Shown: one piece after another, positions 8,019 to 17,434 of the stretch
Layout: each line of letters opens with the position of its first letter
Numbering within the stretch: the stretch's first letter is position 1
Source of the DNA: CADEDH01 sp050330635
GTDB taxonomy: Bacteria > Actinomycetota > Acidimicrobiia > Acidimicrobiales > SZUA-35
Direction: 5' to 3'
DNA length: 64,000 nt
Assembly: GCA_050330635.1 (NCBI GenBank)
Contig: JBHJNQ010000013.1
Coordinates: 1-64,000 of the forward strand
Made by a program: the position numbers and the translations under genes
Notes under the pieces: model-generated
What the model saw: the letters and a program-made list of their open reading frames with translations, nothing else
Databases searched by the model: none
What the model was told of the DNA's origin: nothing

Positions 8019-11000
8019 CCATCGTCGCCGACGATCTGACCGTCAAGCTGTCGGTCGCCGACCCCGCCCACTGGGCCCTTAAGCGTCACGAGGGTCATGC
8101 CCTGCTGGTGGGGGACTGTCCCGACGGCACCCAGCGACTCGACCGACTGTTCGAGGAGCGCTGCGACCAGCTCCGCCGCACCCGCCAGGCCCACCGTCTG
8201 GCGGTGCAGACCGAGGAGGAGTCGCTCACCTACCGCCAGCTCGACGAGCTGGCCAACCGCACCGCCCGCTACCTGGCCGCCCGCGGCGTGCGGGCCGGCG
8301 ACCGGATCGGCCTGCTCGTCGACCGCTCGGTCTGGGCCTACGCCTCGATGCTGGCGGTGATGAAGGTGGGGGCCACCTACGTGCCCCTCGACAAGCAGTT
8401 CCCGCTCGACCGGATCGAGTACATGGTCGACGACGCCAAGATCACCTCGATCCTGGCCGTGTCGGCCTACGCCGGGCCGCTGTTGACGATCGGGATCCAG
8501 GTCATCGTCCTCGACGAGGCCCGGCCCCGGATCGAGCTGGAACGAGGCGACCGGCTCCGCCAGCCGTTCGGATCCCCCGACAACGACCTGTGCTACATCA
8601 TTTACACCTCGGGCACGACCGGACGGCCCAAGGGGGTGCCGATCACCCACGCCAACGTCGCCAACTTCGTCGAGGTGGCGCGCGACATCTACGGACTCAC
8701 CCCCGACGACCGGATGTACCAGGGCCTGACCCTCGCCTTTGACTTCGCGGTGGAGGAGATCTGGGTGCCCCTGGCCTCCGGGGCGACGCTCGTGCCGGCC
8801 CCGAACGGCGTCACGCTCCTCGGCCCCGATCTGAGCGACTTCCTCCGAGCCGAGCGGATCACGGCCCTGTGCTGCGTCCCGACCCTGCTGGCCACGGTCG
8901 AGCCCGACCTCCCCGACCTGACGTTCCTGTTGGTGTCGGGCGAGGCCTGCCCCGACGAGCTGGCCAATCGGTGGCATCACGAGAACCGACGGTTCCTCAA
9001 TGTGTACGGACCGACCGAGGCCACGGTGTCGGCCACCTGGACCGAGCTCACCACCGACGGGCGGGTCACGATCGGCGGCCCCCTGCCCACCTACACGATC
9101 GTCATCCTTGCCGTCGACGAGCCCCGCAGCCTGGCCCGCGGCGAGGTGGGCGAGATCGGCATCGCCGGCCCCGGCCTGGCCCCCGGGTACCTCAACCGGG
9201 ACGACAAGACGGCGGCCGCCTTCGTCGACGACTTCATCGGCATCCCTAACAACCCGTCGGGTCGGATCTACCGCACCGGCGACCTCGGCCGTTTCAACGA
9301 TCGTAACGAGATCGAGTACCTGGGCCGCATCGACACCCAGGTCAAGGTGCGGGGCTACCGGATCGAGCTCGACGAGATCTCCTCGGCGCTGATGGAGGTC
9401 GCCTCGGTGGGGCAGGCGGTCGTGATCGACCACACCACGGCGGCCGGGGTCACCGAACTGGCCGCCTACTACACCCGCCGGACCGGCGCCCCGTCGGTCG
9501 AGACCGGCGAGCTCGACTCGTGGCTGCGGGAGCGGCTCCCGCCCTACATGGTGCCCTCGTCGTACATGGAGCTCGACGAGCTCCCGATGCTGCCCAGCCA
9601 CAAGGTCGACCGCAACCAACTCCCGGCGCCAGGGTCGCGCCGGCCGGTGGCGGCCACGGCCGACGGGGCCGGACCGGCCGATGAGCTGGAGGAGCAGCTG
9701 GCGTCGGTCACCGCCCGGGTGCTTGGCCTGGCCGCCGTCCCCGTCGACGCCGACTGGTTCGACGAGCTGGGGGCCAGCTCCCTGCTCCTCGTCCACGTCT
9801 GCAACGAACTACGAACCGATCCCCGCCTCGCCCAGGTGTCGGTGCGCGATCTGTACGAGCACCGCACCGTCGCCGCCCTGGCCCGCCACCTCCGGGCGTC
9901 CGGACTGGTGCTGGGCGGTGAGGACGGCGCGGCCGATGTCGCCATCGTGGCCCGGCCCGCTCCCCACCGGGCCACCCCCCGCCAGCATCTCCTGTGCGGG
10001 GCGCTCCAGACCGCGTGGATGCTGCTCGGCCTCGTGGTGGTGAGCTCGGTGCTGGTCGTCGCGTTCGCGTGGATCGTCACCGCTCCCGACGCCACCAGCG
10101 CCCTGGCCCGCTCCGCCATCGCCGGCCCGGCCGGCTTCGTGGCCGCCACCGCCCTGTCGGTGGCGGCCAAATGGGTGCTCGTCGGACGGTGGCGCCAGCA
10201 ACGGATCCCGGTGTGGAGTCTCGGCTACTTCCGGTACTGGGCGGCCAAGAACGCCGTGCGGGCCAACCCGATGAGGGTCTTCGCCGGCTCCCCCCTCTAC
10301 AACGTGTACCTCCGTCTCCTCGGCGTCCGCATCGGCAGGGGGGTGACGATCCTGTCGACCGTCCCGCCCGTGTGCACCGACCTGATAACGATCGGCGACG
10401 GTGCGATCATCCGCCCCGACACCGTCTTCAACGGCTGCCGCCTCGAGGACGGGTACGTCGAGACCGGACCGGTCACCGTCGGGGCCCGGGCCCATGTCGG
10501 TGAGGCCTCGGTGCTCGACATCGACACCGAGATCGCCGACCACGGCACCCTCGGCCACCGGTCGTCGCTCCACCAGGGCCAGCGGGTGCCCGAGTTCCGG
10601 ACCATGCACGGTACCCCGGCCGAACTGACCACCACCGACTACCGGGTGGTGCCGAGCACGGGGCGCGGGGCCGCCGCCCGGCGGGCCGCCTACTCGTTGT
10701 GGCGCCTGTCGACCCTCGTGGTCGGTCTGATCCTCGGCGGCTTCCTCGCCTGGTGGCTGCTGCGGGTGGCCGAGACCCACGGCCTCGCCGCCCACGACCA
10801 CCTGCCCTACAGGGGCCTCGTGGGCGAGCTGATCGGCTGGGCCGTCCTCAGCACGATCGCCTTCATCGGCGCCCTCCTCGTCGGATTGGTGGTGATGGCG
10901 ATCGTGCCCCGCCTCCTCAGCCCGCTGGTGAAGCCGGGCGTGGTCTACCCCCTCTACGGCGTCCGTTACGGCGTCGCCCGGGTGATCGGCCGGGTCAGCA

Positions 11001-12172
11001 ACTCGGCCTTCTACAACAGCGTGTTCGGCGACAGCTCCCTCGTCCTCGGTTACCTGTCCCTTATCGGGTACCGGATGCGGGACCAGATCCAGACCGGGTC
11101 GAACTTCGGTTCCGAGCAGCGGCAGGGCAACCCGCTCCGCTGCACCGTGGGCCGCGGCACGCTGGTGTCCGATGGCCTGACGATGATGAACCTCGACTAC
11201 TCGGCCACGTCGTTCACCTCGTCACCGGTGACGCTGCCGGCCCAGAGCTTTCTCGGCAACAACATCCACCTCCCGGCCCAGGCCCGACTCGGCGACGACT
11301 GCCTCCTCGCCACCAAGGTCCTCGTCCCCATCGACCGCGACGTCCCGTCGGGCACCGGGCTCCTCGGGTCGCCGCCGTTCGAGATTCCCCGCTCCAGCCC
11401 CACCGAGATCGCCAACCCCGCCTACCACGACCCGGCGGTTCGGTCCCAACGGTTGTCGCTCAAGCTGCGCGACAACCTCTTCACCCTCGCCGGGTTCCTC
11501 CTCGGCAAGGCGGTCGTTTTCACCGCCGCCCTCACCCCGACCGCCGCCCTCGGTCTCCGGCTCGAGACCCTTCCCCTGATCGACCAGATCCTGGCTGCCC
11601 TGGCCATCGGCGTCGGCACCGGCGTCCTGAGTGTTGCGATCGGTGTGGGGGCGACCTGGCTCGCCCTCGGCTTTCGTCGCCTCGACGGTCAGAAGCGGTC
11701 GATCTACGACCCCTATTACTGGTACCACGAGCGCTACTGGAAATGGGCCGACCTCCTGCCCCGCTCCGGTCTGAACGGCACCCCGTGGCGGCCACTGGTC
11801 CTGCGCCTGATGGGCGTCAGGGTCGGCCGGCGGGTCGTCGACGAGGGCTGCGGCTTCAGCGAGCACACGCTCACCACCATCGGCGACGACACCTGCCTCA
11901 ACGAGAAGACGACCATCCAGGGCCACTCCCAGGAGGACGGGATGTTCAAGTCGGATCACATGGTGTTGGGGCGGGCCTGCACCGTCGGCGTCGGTGCCTT
12001 CGTCCACTATGGGACCCGGCTCGGTGACCGGTCGGTGCTCCGGGCCGACGCCTTCCTCCTCAAGGGTGAGGCCGTGCCGCCGGGGGCGGTGTGGGAGGGC
12101 AACCCCGCCCGGGCCGCCCGGCCTCTGCCGTCCTGGCCCGCACCCGACCCCGCCGCCTGCCGGGTCGGTTGA
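8015..12172 (+). CDS. Pls/PosA-type NRPS (A-PCP-six TM-three tandem domains), putative poly-diaminobutyrate synthetase
   Basis: A 1385-residue membrane synthetase. The adenylation domain (about 60-540) has YIIYTSGTTGRPKG at 194-207, LNVYGPTEATVS, and FDFAVEEIW, where Asp243 would bind the amino group. Glu247, at the position of GrsA residue 239, is acidic as in Lys- and Orn-activating domains. A carrier domain follows with LGASS and Ser589 as phosphopantetheine site. The rest has six membrane helices in three pairs (about 665-722, 895-965, 1157-1220) alternating with three soluble domains, two or more with hexapeptide-repeat-like sequence. No condensation or thioesterase domain is seen. This matches epsilon-poly-lysine synthetase architecture. 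The ATG overlaps the aminotransferase stop. Confidence 0.9.
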   Translation: MTIVADDLTVKLSVADPAHWALKRHEGHALLVGDCPDGTQRLDRLFEERCDQLRRTRQAHRLAVQTEEESLTYRQLDELANRTARYLAARGVRAGDRIGLLVDRSVWAYASMLAVMKVGATYVPLDKQFPLDRIEYMVDDAKITSILAVSAYAGPLLTIGIQVIVLDEARPRIELERGDRLRQPFGSPDNDLCYIIYTSGTTGRPKGVPITHANVANFVEVARDIYGLTPDDRMYQGLTLAFDFAVEEIWVPLASGATLVPAPNGVTLLGPDLSDFLRAERITALCCVPTLLATVEPDLPDLTFLLVSGEACPDELANRWHHENRRFLNVYGPTEATVSATWTELTTDGRVTIGGPLPTYTIVILAVDEPRSLARGEVGEIGIAGPGLAPGYLNRDDKTAAAFVDDFIGIPNNPSGRIYRTGDLGRFNDRNEIEYLGRIDTQVKVRGYRIELDEISSALMEVASVGQAVVIDHTTAAGVTELAAYYTRRTGAPSVETGELDSWLRERLPPYMVPSSYMELDELPMLPSHKVDRNQLPAPGSRRPVAATADGAGPADELEEQLASVTARVLGLAAVPVDADWFDELGASSLLLVHVCNELRTDPRLAQVSVRDLYEHRTVAALARHLRASGLVLGGEDGAADVAIVARPAPHRATPRQHLLCGALQTAWMLLGLVVVSSVLVVAFAWIVTAPDATSALARSAIAGPAGFVAATALSVAAKWVLVGRWRQQRIPVWSLGYFRYWAAKNAVRANPMRVFAGSPLYNVYLRLLGVRIGRGVTILSTVPPVCTDLITIGDGAIIRPDTVFNGCRLEDGYVETGPVTVGARAHVGEASVLDIDTEIADHGTLGHRSSLHQGQRVPEFRTMHGTPAELTTTDYRVVPSTGRGAAARRAAYSLWRLSTLVVGLILGGFLAWWLLRVAETHGLAAHDHLPYRGLVGELIGWAVLSTIAFIGALLVGLVVMAIVPRLLSPLVKPGVVYPLYGVRYGVARVIGRVSNSAFYNSVFGDSSLVLGYLSLIGYRMRDQIQTGSNFGSEQRQGNPLRCTVGRGTLVSDGLTMMNLDYSATSFTSSPVTLPAQSFLGNNIHLPAQARLGDDCLLATKVLVPIDRDVPSGTGLLGSPPFEIPRSSPTEIANPAYHDPAVRSQRLSLKLRDNLFTLAGFLLGKAVVFTAALTPTAALGLRLETLPLIDQILAALAIGVGTGVLSVAIGVGATWLALGFRRLDGQKRSIYDPYYWYHERYWKWADLLPRSGLNGTPWRPLVLRLMGVRVGRRVVDEGCGFSEHTLTTIGDDTCLNEKTTIQGHSQEDGMFKSDHMVLGRACTVGVGAFVHYGTRLGDRSVLRADAFLLKGEAVPPGAVWEGNPARAARPLPSWPAPDPAACRVG

Positions 12173-12273
12173 GCCCGAAATCGCCATGCTTCGGATGCCG
12201 GCCACCCCCACCGGCGCCCGGCCCCCCGCCCTGGTCGCAGGGGCGGGCCCTGGAGGCGGACAACCGGGCGAGG

Positions 12274-12279
12274 TAGCGT
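12274..12279 (+). promoter_or_regulatory. -10-like box TAGCGT, leaderless start of selenoprotein gene
   Basis: TAGCGT lies 6 nt before ATG 12286. It suggests the AhpD-like selenoprotein gene has its own, leaderless transcript besides any read-through from the upstream synthetase operon. Confidence 0.42.
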
Positions 12280-12285
12280 CGGGCG

Positions 12286-13377
12286 ATGACCCCCTTCAGC
12301 TATGCCGACGCCCCGGTGGAGGTGGCACCGGCGGTGGCCGACTCCCACCGTTCGGTGTGGGACGAGCTCCGCCGGTGCGGCACCTGGTGGACGGCGGCCG
12401 AACGCCTGACCGTGGCCGGACGGGCCCGGGCCGTGCTGGCCCAGCGTCACCTCCCTCCCTGGTCCCGCCCGCTCGATGCCGTCGCCGACCTGCCCCCGGC
12501 GGCGGCGACGGTCGTCGACCAGGTGGCGTCCGCCCCCGGCAGCATTGACCGGGCCTGGGCCGAGGCCCGGGTGGCCGAGCTGGGTGACGGCCCCTACGTC
12601 GAGCTGGTGGGCGTGACGGCCACCGTCGCCATGGTCGACGTCTTCGCCGTGGCCGCCGGCGTGGCCCCCGAACCCCTCCCGGGCCCCGACGACGAACCCG
12701 GCGAGCCGTCGCGTGGACGACCCAGCGGTATGGGCGACATCGGGGCCTACGTGGTCGTGACCGACCCGTTCGAGTACGCCAACGTGGCCCGGGCCCTGTC
12801 GCTGGTACCGGCGGTCAACCGCCTGTTCCGAACGGCGAGCGTCCCCATGTACTCCGCCCCCGGGATGGAGGACCTCGTGTGGTCGACCCCCCTCCAACGG
12901 CCCCAGGTCGAGCTGGTGGCCTCACGGGTGGCGGCCATGAACGAGTGCTTCTATTGAACGACGGCCCACACCACGCTGCTCCGTGCGAGCAGCGACGCCC
13001 TTGGCGGTTCGGCAGATCTGGGCGCCGTCCTCGGGGATGACACCACCGCCAGCGGCGTGGCCCACGGCGACCTCCTCGTGGCCTTCGCCGAAGCGGTCGT
13101 GACCAGGGCCCACGATCTGATCGAGGTCCGGGCCGAGCTGGTCGCCCGGGTCGGGCCGGCGGCCGCCGGTCAGGCCGCAGCCACCGTCGCCGCCTTCTCC
13201 GGCCTGGTCCGCGTGGCCGATGGCACCGGGATCCCCGTCGACGAGGGCATGGCGGCGGCCAGCGCCGACATCCGCCACGACCTCGCTCTCGACCGCTTCG
13301 GCGGTGCCGCCAACACCGCACCCGCCGCCCCCGCCCCTTTCACCACCGTCGACGATCTCTGGCTCCACCGGCCCTGA
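12286..13377 (+). CDS. alkylhydroperoxidase (AhpD)-like selenoprotein, TGA 12955-12957 read as Sec
   Basis: The frame from ATG 12286 is interrupted only by TGA at 12955-12957 and then continues to 13377, giving 363 residues if TGA is selenocysteine. Around it the sequence is NECFY-U-TTAHTTLL: Cys221, Sec224, His228. This is the AhpD/carboxymuconolactone decarboxylase active site CxxCxxxH with Sec in place of the second Cys, the residue served by the downstream His. Codon use is equally GC-biased on both sides. A 7-bp hairpin begins 17 nt after the TGA. Conventional calling would split this into a 223-residue and a 106-residue protein. A thiol-dependent peroxide reductase role is inferred. Sec machinery is not in the window. 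Confidence 0.92.
12955..12993 (+). promoter_or_regulatory. UGA Sec codon and bacterial SECIS-like hairpin
   Basis: After the TGA (12955-12957), GCTGCTC (12975-12981) pairs perfectly with GAGCAGC (12987-12993) around loop CGTGC (12982-12986). The loop starts 25 nt after the codon and presents GU at +26/+27 from the last base of UGA, within the spacing known for bacterial SECIS elements recognised by SelB. Confidence 0.8.
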
Positions 13378-13420
13378 TCGGGCCGCGCCGCCGGTCCGCA
13401 GGTCCGTCAGCCCGCCCGAC

Positions 13421-13479
13421 GCGATAGCGCGACATCGGCCGTTCTCCGCTGCGCTATTGCGCTGGGGACGCGATAACGC
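13421..13479. repeat. inverted repeat between convergent genes (possible bidirectional terminator)
   Basis: GCGATAGCGC (13421-13430) and GCGCTATTGC (13451-13460) are complementary at 9 of 10 positions across a 20-nt loop. A third related copy, GCGATAACGC, lies at 13470-13479. The element sits between the stops of the convergent selenoprotein and CoA-transferase genes. No T-tract follows, so a terminator role is only probable. Confidence 0.45.
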
Positions 13480-13502
13480 AACGCGGTTCGGGCGGGACGG
13501 CG

Positions 13503-13529
13503 CCGTCAGGACCGTCAGGACCGTCAGGT
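13503..13529. repeat. 9-bp tandem repeat, three copies
   Basis: CCGTCAGGA, CCGTCAGGA and CCGTCAGGT follow each other without gaps. The stop codon of the minus-strand CoA transferase (13524-13526) lies inside the third unit, so repeat slippage could alter that gene's last codons. Confidence 0.7.
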
Positions 13530-14735
13530 GACGGTGCCGGCGTCCCTCAGCTCGGCGATCTCCGTCGGGTTCAGGCCGAGGACCGAGGCCAGGACGTCGT
13601 CGGTGTGTTCGGCCAGTCGGGGCGGGGGACGGAACGGCGCCAGCTCGGTGTCGGCGAACTTGAACGACGTGCCCAGCACGGCGATCGGCCCCCCGTCCTC
13701 GGGGATCTGGCGCACCATGTCGCGGGCCGCGACCTCCGGGGCCCGGAGGGCCTTATCGACCGTCCGCACCGCCCCGGCGGGAAGATGGCCCATCACCGCC
13801 AGCCAGTCGTCGGCCGGTCGGGCCGTGAGCGCCGCCTCGATCTCCTTCTTCAGCTCGTCGCGGTTGTGGGCCCGCCCGCCGGGAGTGGCGAAGCGCTCGT
13901 CGGTGGCGAGCCCGGGCCGTTCGATGACGTCGCACAGCTGGGCAAACAACCGGTCGGTGGCCATGGCCAGGTAGATGGGGGCGGTCGCCGTCTCGAACAG
14001 ATCGATGGGTGCCGCCACCAGGTGCCGGTTGCCCGACCGCTCGGGCGACTCGCCCGTCGTCAGGTACTGGACGCCGGCGTTACCGAGGGCGCCGATTGCG
14101 GTGTCGAGCAGGCAGAGGTCGATGAAGTCGCCCCGCCCGTGGCGTCCCCGTCCCACCAGGGCGGCACAGATGGCGGAGGTAGCGTGGGCCGCGGTCAGCG
14201 TGTCGATGAGCGACAGGGGATGGCGGGTGGGTCCGCCGTCGATGGGACCGGTCATCGACATCATCCCCGACTCGGCCTGGAGCACCGGATCGAGGCCCGG
14301 CCGGCCGGCGAAGGGCCCCGAGGCTCCGTAGGCCGAGATCGAGACATAGATGAGGGCGGGATCGGCCGCCCGGAGATCGTCGGAGCCGAGACCGAGGCGG
14401 GCCATCACACCCGGGCGGAAGTTCTCGATGACGACGTCGGCCTCGGCGGCGAGGCGGCGGGCGAGGTCCCGGCCCGCATCCGACGACAGGTCGATGGCGA
14501 TGCTGCGCTTCGACCGGTTGAAGGCGAGGAACGCTGGGCCCCGACGGTCGCCCTTCGACGAGCGGGCCCGCATCTCGTCGCCGTTGACGGGGTGCTCGAC
14601 CTTGATCACGTCGGCCCCCAGGTCGGCCAGCTGCTGGGTGCAGAGCGGCCCGGCGATGATGCGCGAGAAGTCGAGGACCCGGATGCCGTCGAGGGGTGGG
14701 GGAGACGCTGCCATCGCCAGAGTCTGGCCCGTCAC
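13524..14735 (-). CDS. CaiB/BaiF family (class III) CoA transferase
   Basis: A 403-residue class III CoA transferase. The N-terminus has the family opening GIRVLDFSRIIAGP, then LGADVIKVEHP, the segment FLAFNRSKRSIAIDL, and ENFRPGVM. These enzymes swap CoA between acids such as carnitine, formate/oxalate or succinate esters, using an aspartate nucleophile in the middle of the chain. The start is GTG 14735; ATG 14714 is an alternative, as neither has a strong ribosome site and the domain begins after both. It lies downstream of, and in line with, a decayed acyl-CoA ligase. Confidence 0.9.
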   Translation of the reverse strand: MTGQTLAMAASPPPLDGIRVLDFSRIIAGPLCTQQLADLGADVIKVEHPVNGDEMRARSSKGDRRGPAFLAFNRSKRSIAIDLSSDAGRDLARRLAAEADVVIENFRPGVMARLGLGSDDLRAADPALIYVSISAYGASGPFAGRPGLDPVLQAESGMMSMTGPIDGGPTRHPLSLIDTLTAAHATSAICAALVGRGRHGRGDFIDLCLLDTAIGALGNAGVQYLTTGESPERSGNRHLVAAPIDLFETATAPIYLAMATDRLFAQLCDVIERPGLATDERFATPGGRAHNRDELKKEIEAALTARPADDWLAVMGHLPAGAVRTVDKALRAPEVAARDMVRQIPEDGGPIAVLGTSFKFADTELAPFRPPPRLAEHTDDVLASVLGLNPTEIAELRDAGTVT

Positions 14736-14781
14736 CCCCGGTCGGGCGAGTTCGGGACCCCGGCGGCCCGGCGCAGACGGT

Positions 14782-16212
14782 TCAGGCCCGGTGCGGGTCG
14801 CCGAAATCGGCCAGGGCCTGCTGGCGGAGCTCGACCTTGCGGATCTTGCCCGTGGGGGTCATCGGCAGCTCGTCGACGACCCGGATATGGCGGGGGACCT
14901 TGAAACTGGCGACCCGGCCCCGCAGGTGGTCGATGAGCGCCTCGCCGTCGAGCTCGGCGCCGGCCTCCCGCAGGACGTAGGCCACGGGGACCTCCCCCAA
15001 TCGGGGGTCGGGATACCCGACGACGGCCACGTCGTTGACGCCGTCCAGTTCCCGCAGACGGCCTTCCATCTCCGCCGGGGCCACGTTCTCGCCCCCGACC
15101 TTGAGCATGTCCTTGAGTCGGCCCATGAACACGACATGACCGTCGGAACGCATGCGGGCCAGGTCGCCCGAGTGGAGCCAGCCGCCGGCGTCGATCGTCT
15201 CGGCCGTCTCGTCGGGCTTGTCGTAGTACCCGAGCATGGTGGTGTAGCCCCGACAGAGGAGCTCGCCGGGGATCCCGGTCGGTTGGTCCTCGCCCGTGTC
15301 GGGGTCGACGACACGCAGCTCGATCCCGAGCATGGGGTAGCCGGAGGCCTCGGTCCGCTGCTCGACCGTGTTGGTCAGATGGCCGACGACACAGGCCGTC
15401 CACACCTCGCTCATGCCCCAACCCGACACGGTGGGGCAGAGCTCCTCCTGGACCTGGCGGGCCACCGGCGCCGACGACTCCTGACCGGCGGCCAGGGTCC
15501 CGCCCCGAACGACCAGGGTGCGGGACCGGGCCCGGTTGGCGCGCAGGAAATCACCCCAGTGGGTGTCGAAGCCGTGGAGGAGGGTGATGCCCTCCCGCTC
15601 GGCGGCATCGAGGACGGCGTCGGCGTCGAACGACTCGAACAGCACGGTGGAGCTGCCGGTGAGCACGTTGAACAGGGCCACCTCGGTGTAGCCGAAGGCG
15701 TGGAACAGCGGGAGGTAGCCGGCGTGGACGTCATCGACCGTGACCCCGTGCATCTGGGCCCGTTCAGCCACGTTGCGGAGCACGGCGTGGGTGTGGACCG
15801 CTCCCTTGGGCCGGCTGGTCGTGCCCGATGTGTAGATGATGATCATCGGATCGTCCGCTCGGACCGCCTCCCGTCGACCGGCCAGGACGTCGTCGCCGAC
15901 GGAGATGCCGGACGTCACCATCTCGTCCCATCCGAGCGACCCGTCGGGCCGGTCGTCGCCGAGGGTGACGATGCGCTCGACCTTGGGCCACTGGTGGCCC
16001 ACCTCCCGAACCATGGCGCTGTAGTCGACGGGGCCGGAGCGGTCGTTGAGGATCAGCATGGACGTGTCCGACTGGTCGACCGTGTAGGCCACGTCGTCTG
16101 CCCGGTACCGGGTGTTGAGGGGAACGGTGACGGCGCCGACGGAGGGGATGGCTACATGGCGAACAGCCACTCCGGTCGATTGGTCAGGTGAACCGCCCTG
16201 CCGGCGGGCCAA
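14782..16212 (-). pseudogene. N-terminally truncated, frameshifted acyl-CoA synthetase
   Basis: The frame encodes most of an AMP-dependent acyl-CoA ligase, including IIIYTSGTTSRPKG, GWGMSEVW, the LHSGDLARM hinge and PTGKIRK lysine motif. The first hundred or so residues normally found are missing. The adjoining frame still reads HLTNRPEWLFAM before a TAG at about 16152. Adding one base there restores LFAMLAIPSVGAV, the usual ligase sequence, so a single-base deletion is evident. Upstream remnants end near 16230, against the stop of the rimK-like gene. The frame could start at TTG 16212 but the protein would lack its N-terminal subdomain. A sequencing error could explain the shift but not the truncation. 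Confidence 0.8.
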
Positions 16213-16231
16213 GGGCGGTCCGCCGGGGCGA

Positions 16232-17434
16232 TCACTGGGGTAGTGAGTCGTGGATGGGCGCGTCGGGTAGGGGTTGGATCTTCGGTCGGCGCCGGCGCCG
16301 GCGCTCCGGCACGAAGTCGCGCATCGCCTCGAGCTTGCCGAAGCACACGAGCCGGTCGTCGGCCTCCAGCACCCGGTTGTTCCGGGGGTTGGGGACGACC
16401 GACGCGGCGCGGTTCAGCGTGAGGATCGTGATGTCTCGTTCCTGGAGGCCGGACTCGCCGATCGTCTTGCCCACGAGCGACGCCCCGGGACGGATGTGGA
16501 GCTCGGCCACGCCGTAGCCGGTGCTGACCGACAGCCGCTGGTTCACGTCGATCCCGGGGAACCCGACCTGGTTGGCGATGTAGTCGACGATGGCACCGGC
16601 GATGTCGAGCTCGGTGGCATTCTCGATCCCCTCGAGGCCGGGTGACGAGTTGACCTCCATGACGAGCGGACCGTCATCGGCCTCGAGCAGGTCGACCCCG
16701 GCGACCCGCAACCCCATGATCTGGGCCGATTGGACGGCGGTGCGCTCGTACTGGGGGTCGAGCTCGACCGCCTCGGTCGTGCCCCCGCGGTGGACGTTGG
16801 AGCGGAACTCGTCGCCGGTGGCCCGCCGCCGCATGGCCGCCACCACCCGGTCGCCGACGACGAGAGCCCGGATGTCGCGCCCCTTGCTCTCGGTCACGAA
16901 GCGCTGGATGAGCACGTTCTGGCGGGTGCTCTGCAACGTCTCGATGACCGCCTCGGCCACCCTGATGTCGGGAGCCAGGATCACGCCGATTCCCTGGGTA
17001 CCCTCGAGGAGCTTGATGACGACGGGGGCCCCGCCGACCCGCTCGATGGCGGGCACGACGTCGGCCCGGGCGCGCACGAAGGTGGTGGCCGGGATGCCGA
17101 TGTCATGGCGGGAGAGGATCTGGGTGGCCCGGAGCTTGTCCCTGGCGTTGCTGATCCCGTTGGCGCTGTTGGGGGTGTAGACGTCCATCTGCTCGAACTG
17201 GCGGACGACGGCGGTGCCGAAGTAGGTGACCGACGCCCCGATGCGGGGGAGGATGGCGTCGTAGTCCGACAGGGGTTTGCCCCGGAACTGGAGGTCGGGC
17301 TCGGAGCGGGACAGATCGATGGCGAAGCGGAGGGTGTTGAGCACCTTCACCTCGTGACCCCGCTCGAATGCGGCCGTACGCAACCGCCGCGTGCTGTAGG
17401 CGCGCGGTGCGCGCGACAGGATGGCCAGCTTCAT
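16232..17434 (-). CDS. rimK: RimK-family ATP-grasp ligase with C-terminal RCK_C domain
   Basis: A 400-residue protein. Residues 1-295 are a RimK-type ATP-grasp ligase: RDKLRATQILSRHDIGIPAT, VVIKLLEGTQGIGV (ATP-binding lysine), and the metal-binding MEVNSSPGLEGIE. Residues about 305-385 resemble the TrkA-C (RCK_C) ligand-binding domain (GASLVGKTIGESGL...RNNRVLEADDRLVCFG). RimK adds glutamates to the C-terminus of ribosomal protein S6 or makes related peptide bonds. The extra RCK_C domain suggests control by a small ligand. It overlaps the upstream gene by 4 nt and is the third gene of the operon. Confidence 0.9.
   Translation of the reverse strand: MKLAILSRAPRAYSTRRLRTAAFERGHEVKVLNTLRFAIDLSRSEPDLQFRGKPLSDYDAILPRIGASVTYFGTAVVRQFEQMDVYTPNSANGISNARDKLRATQILSRHDIGIPATTFVRARADVVPAIERVGGAPVVIKLLEGTQGIGVILAPDIRVAEAVIETLQSTRQNVLIQRFVTESKGRDIRALVVGDRVVAAMRRRATGDEFRSNVHRGGTTEAVELDPQYERTAVQSAQIMGLRVAGVDLLEADDGPLVMEVNSSPGLEGIENATELDIAGAIVDYIANQVGFPGIDVNQRLSVSTGYGVAELHIRPGASLVGKTIGESGLQERDITILTLNRAASVVPNPRNNRVLEADDRLVCFGKLEAMRDFVPERRRRRRPKIQPLPDAPIHDSLPQ

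Noticed and set aside
12286..12957. A 223-residue protein ending at TGA 12957, with a separate 106-residue gene at 13057-13377.
   Set aside because: Both parts are in the same frame, the intervening sequence is coding in character, and the TGA falls exactly on the AhpD redox motif with a hairpin after it. A single selenoprotein explains all of this.
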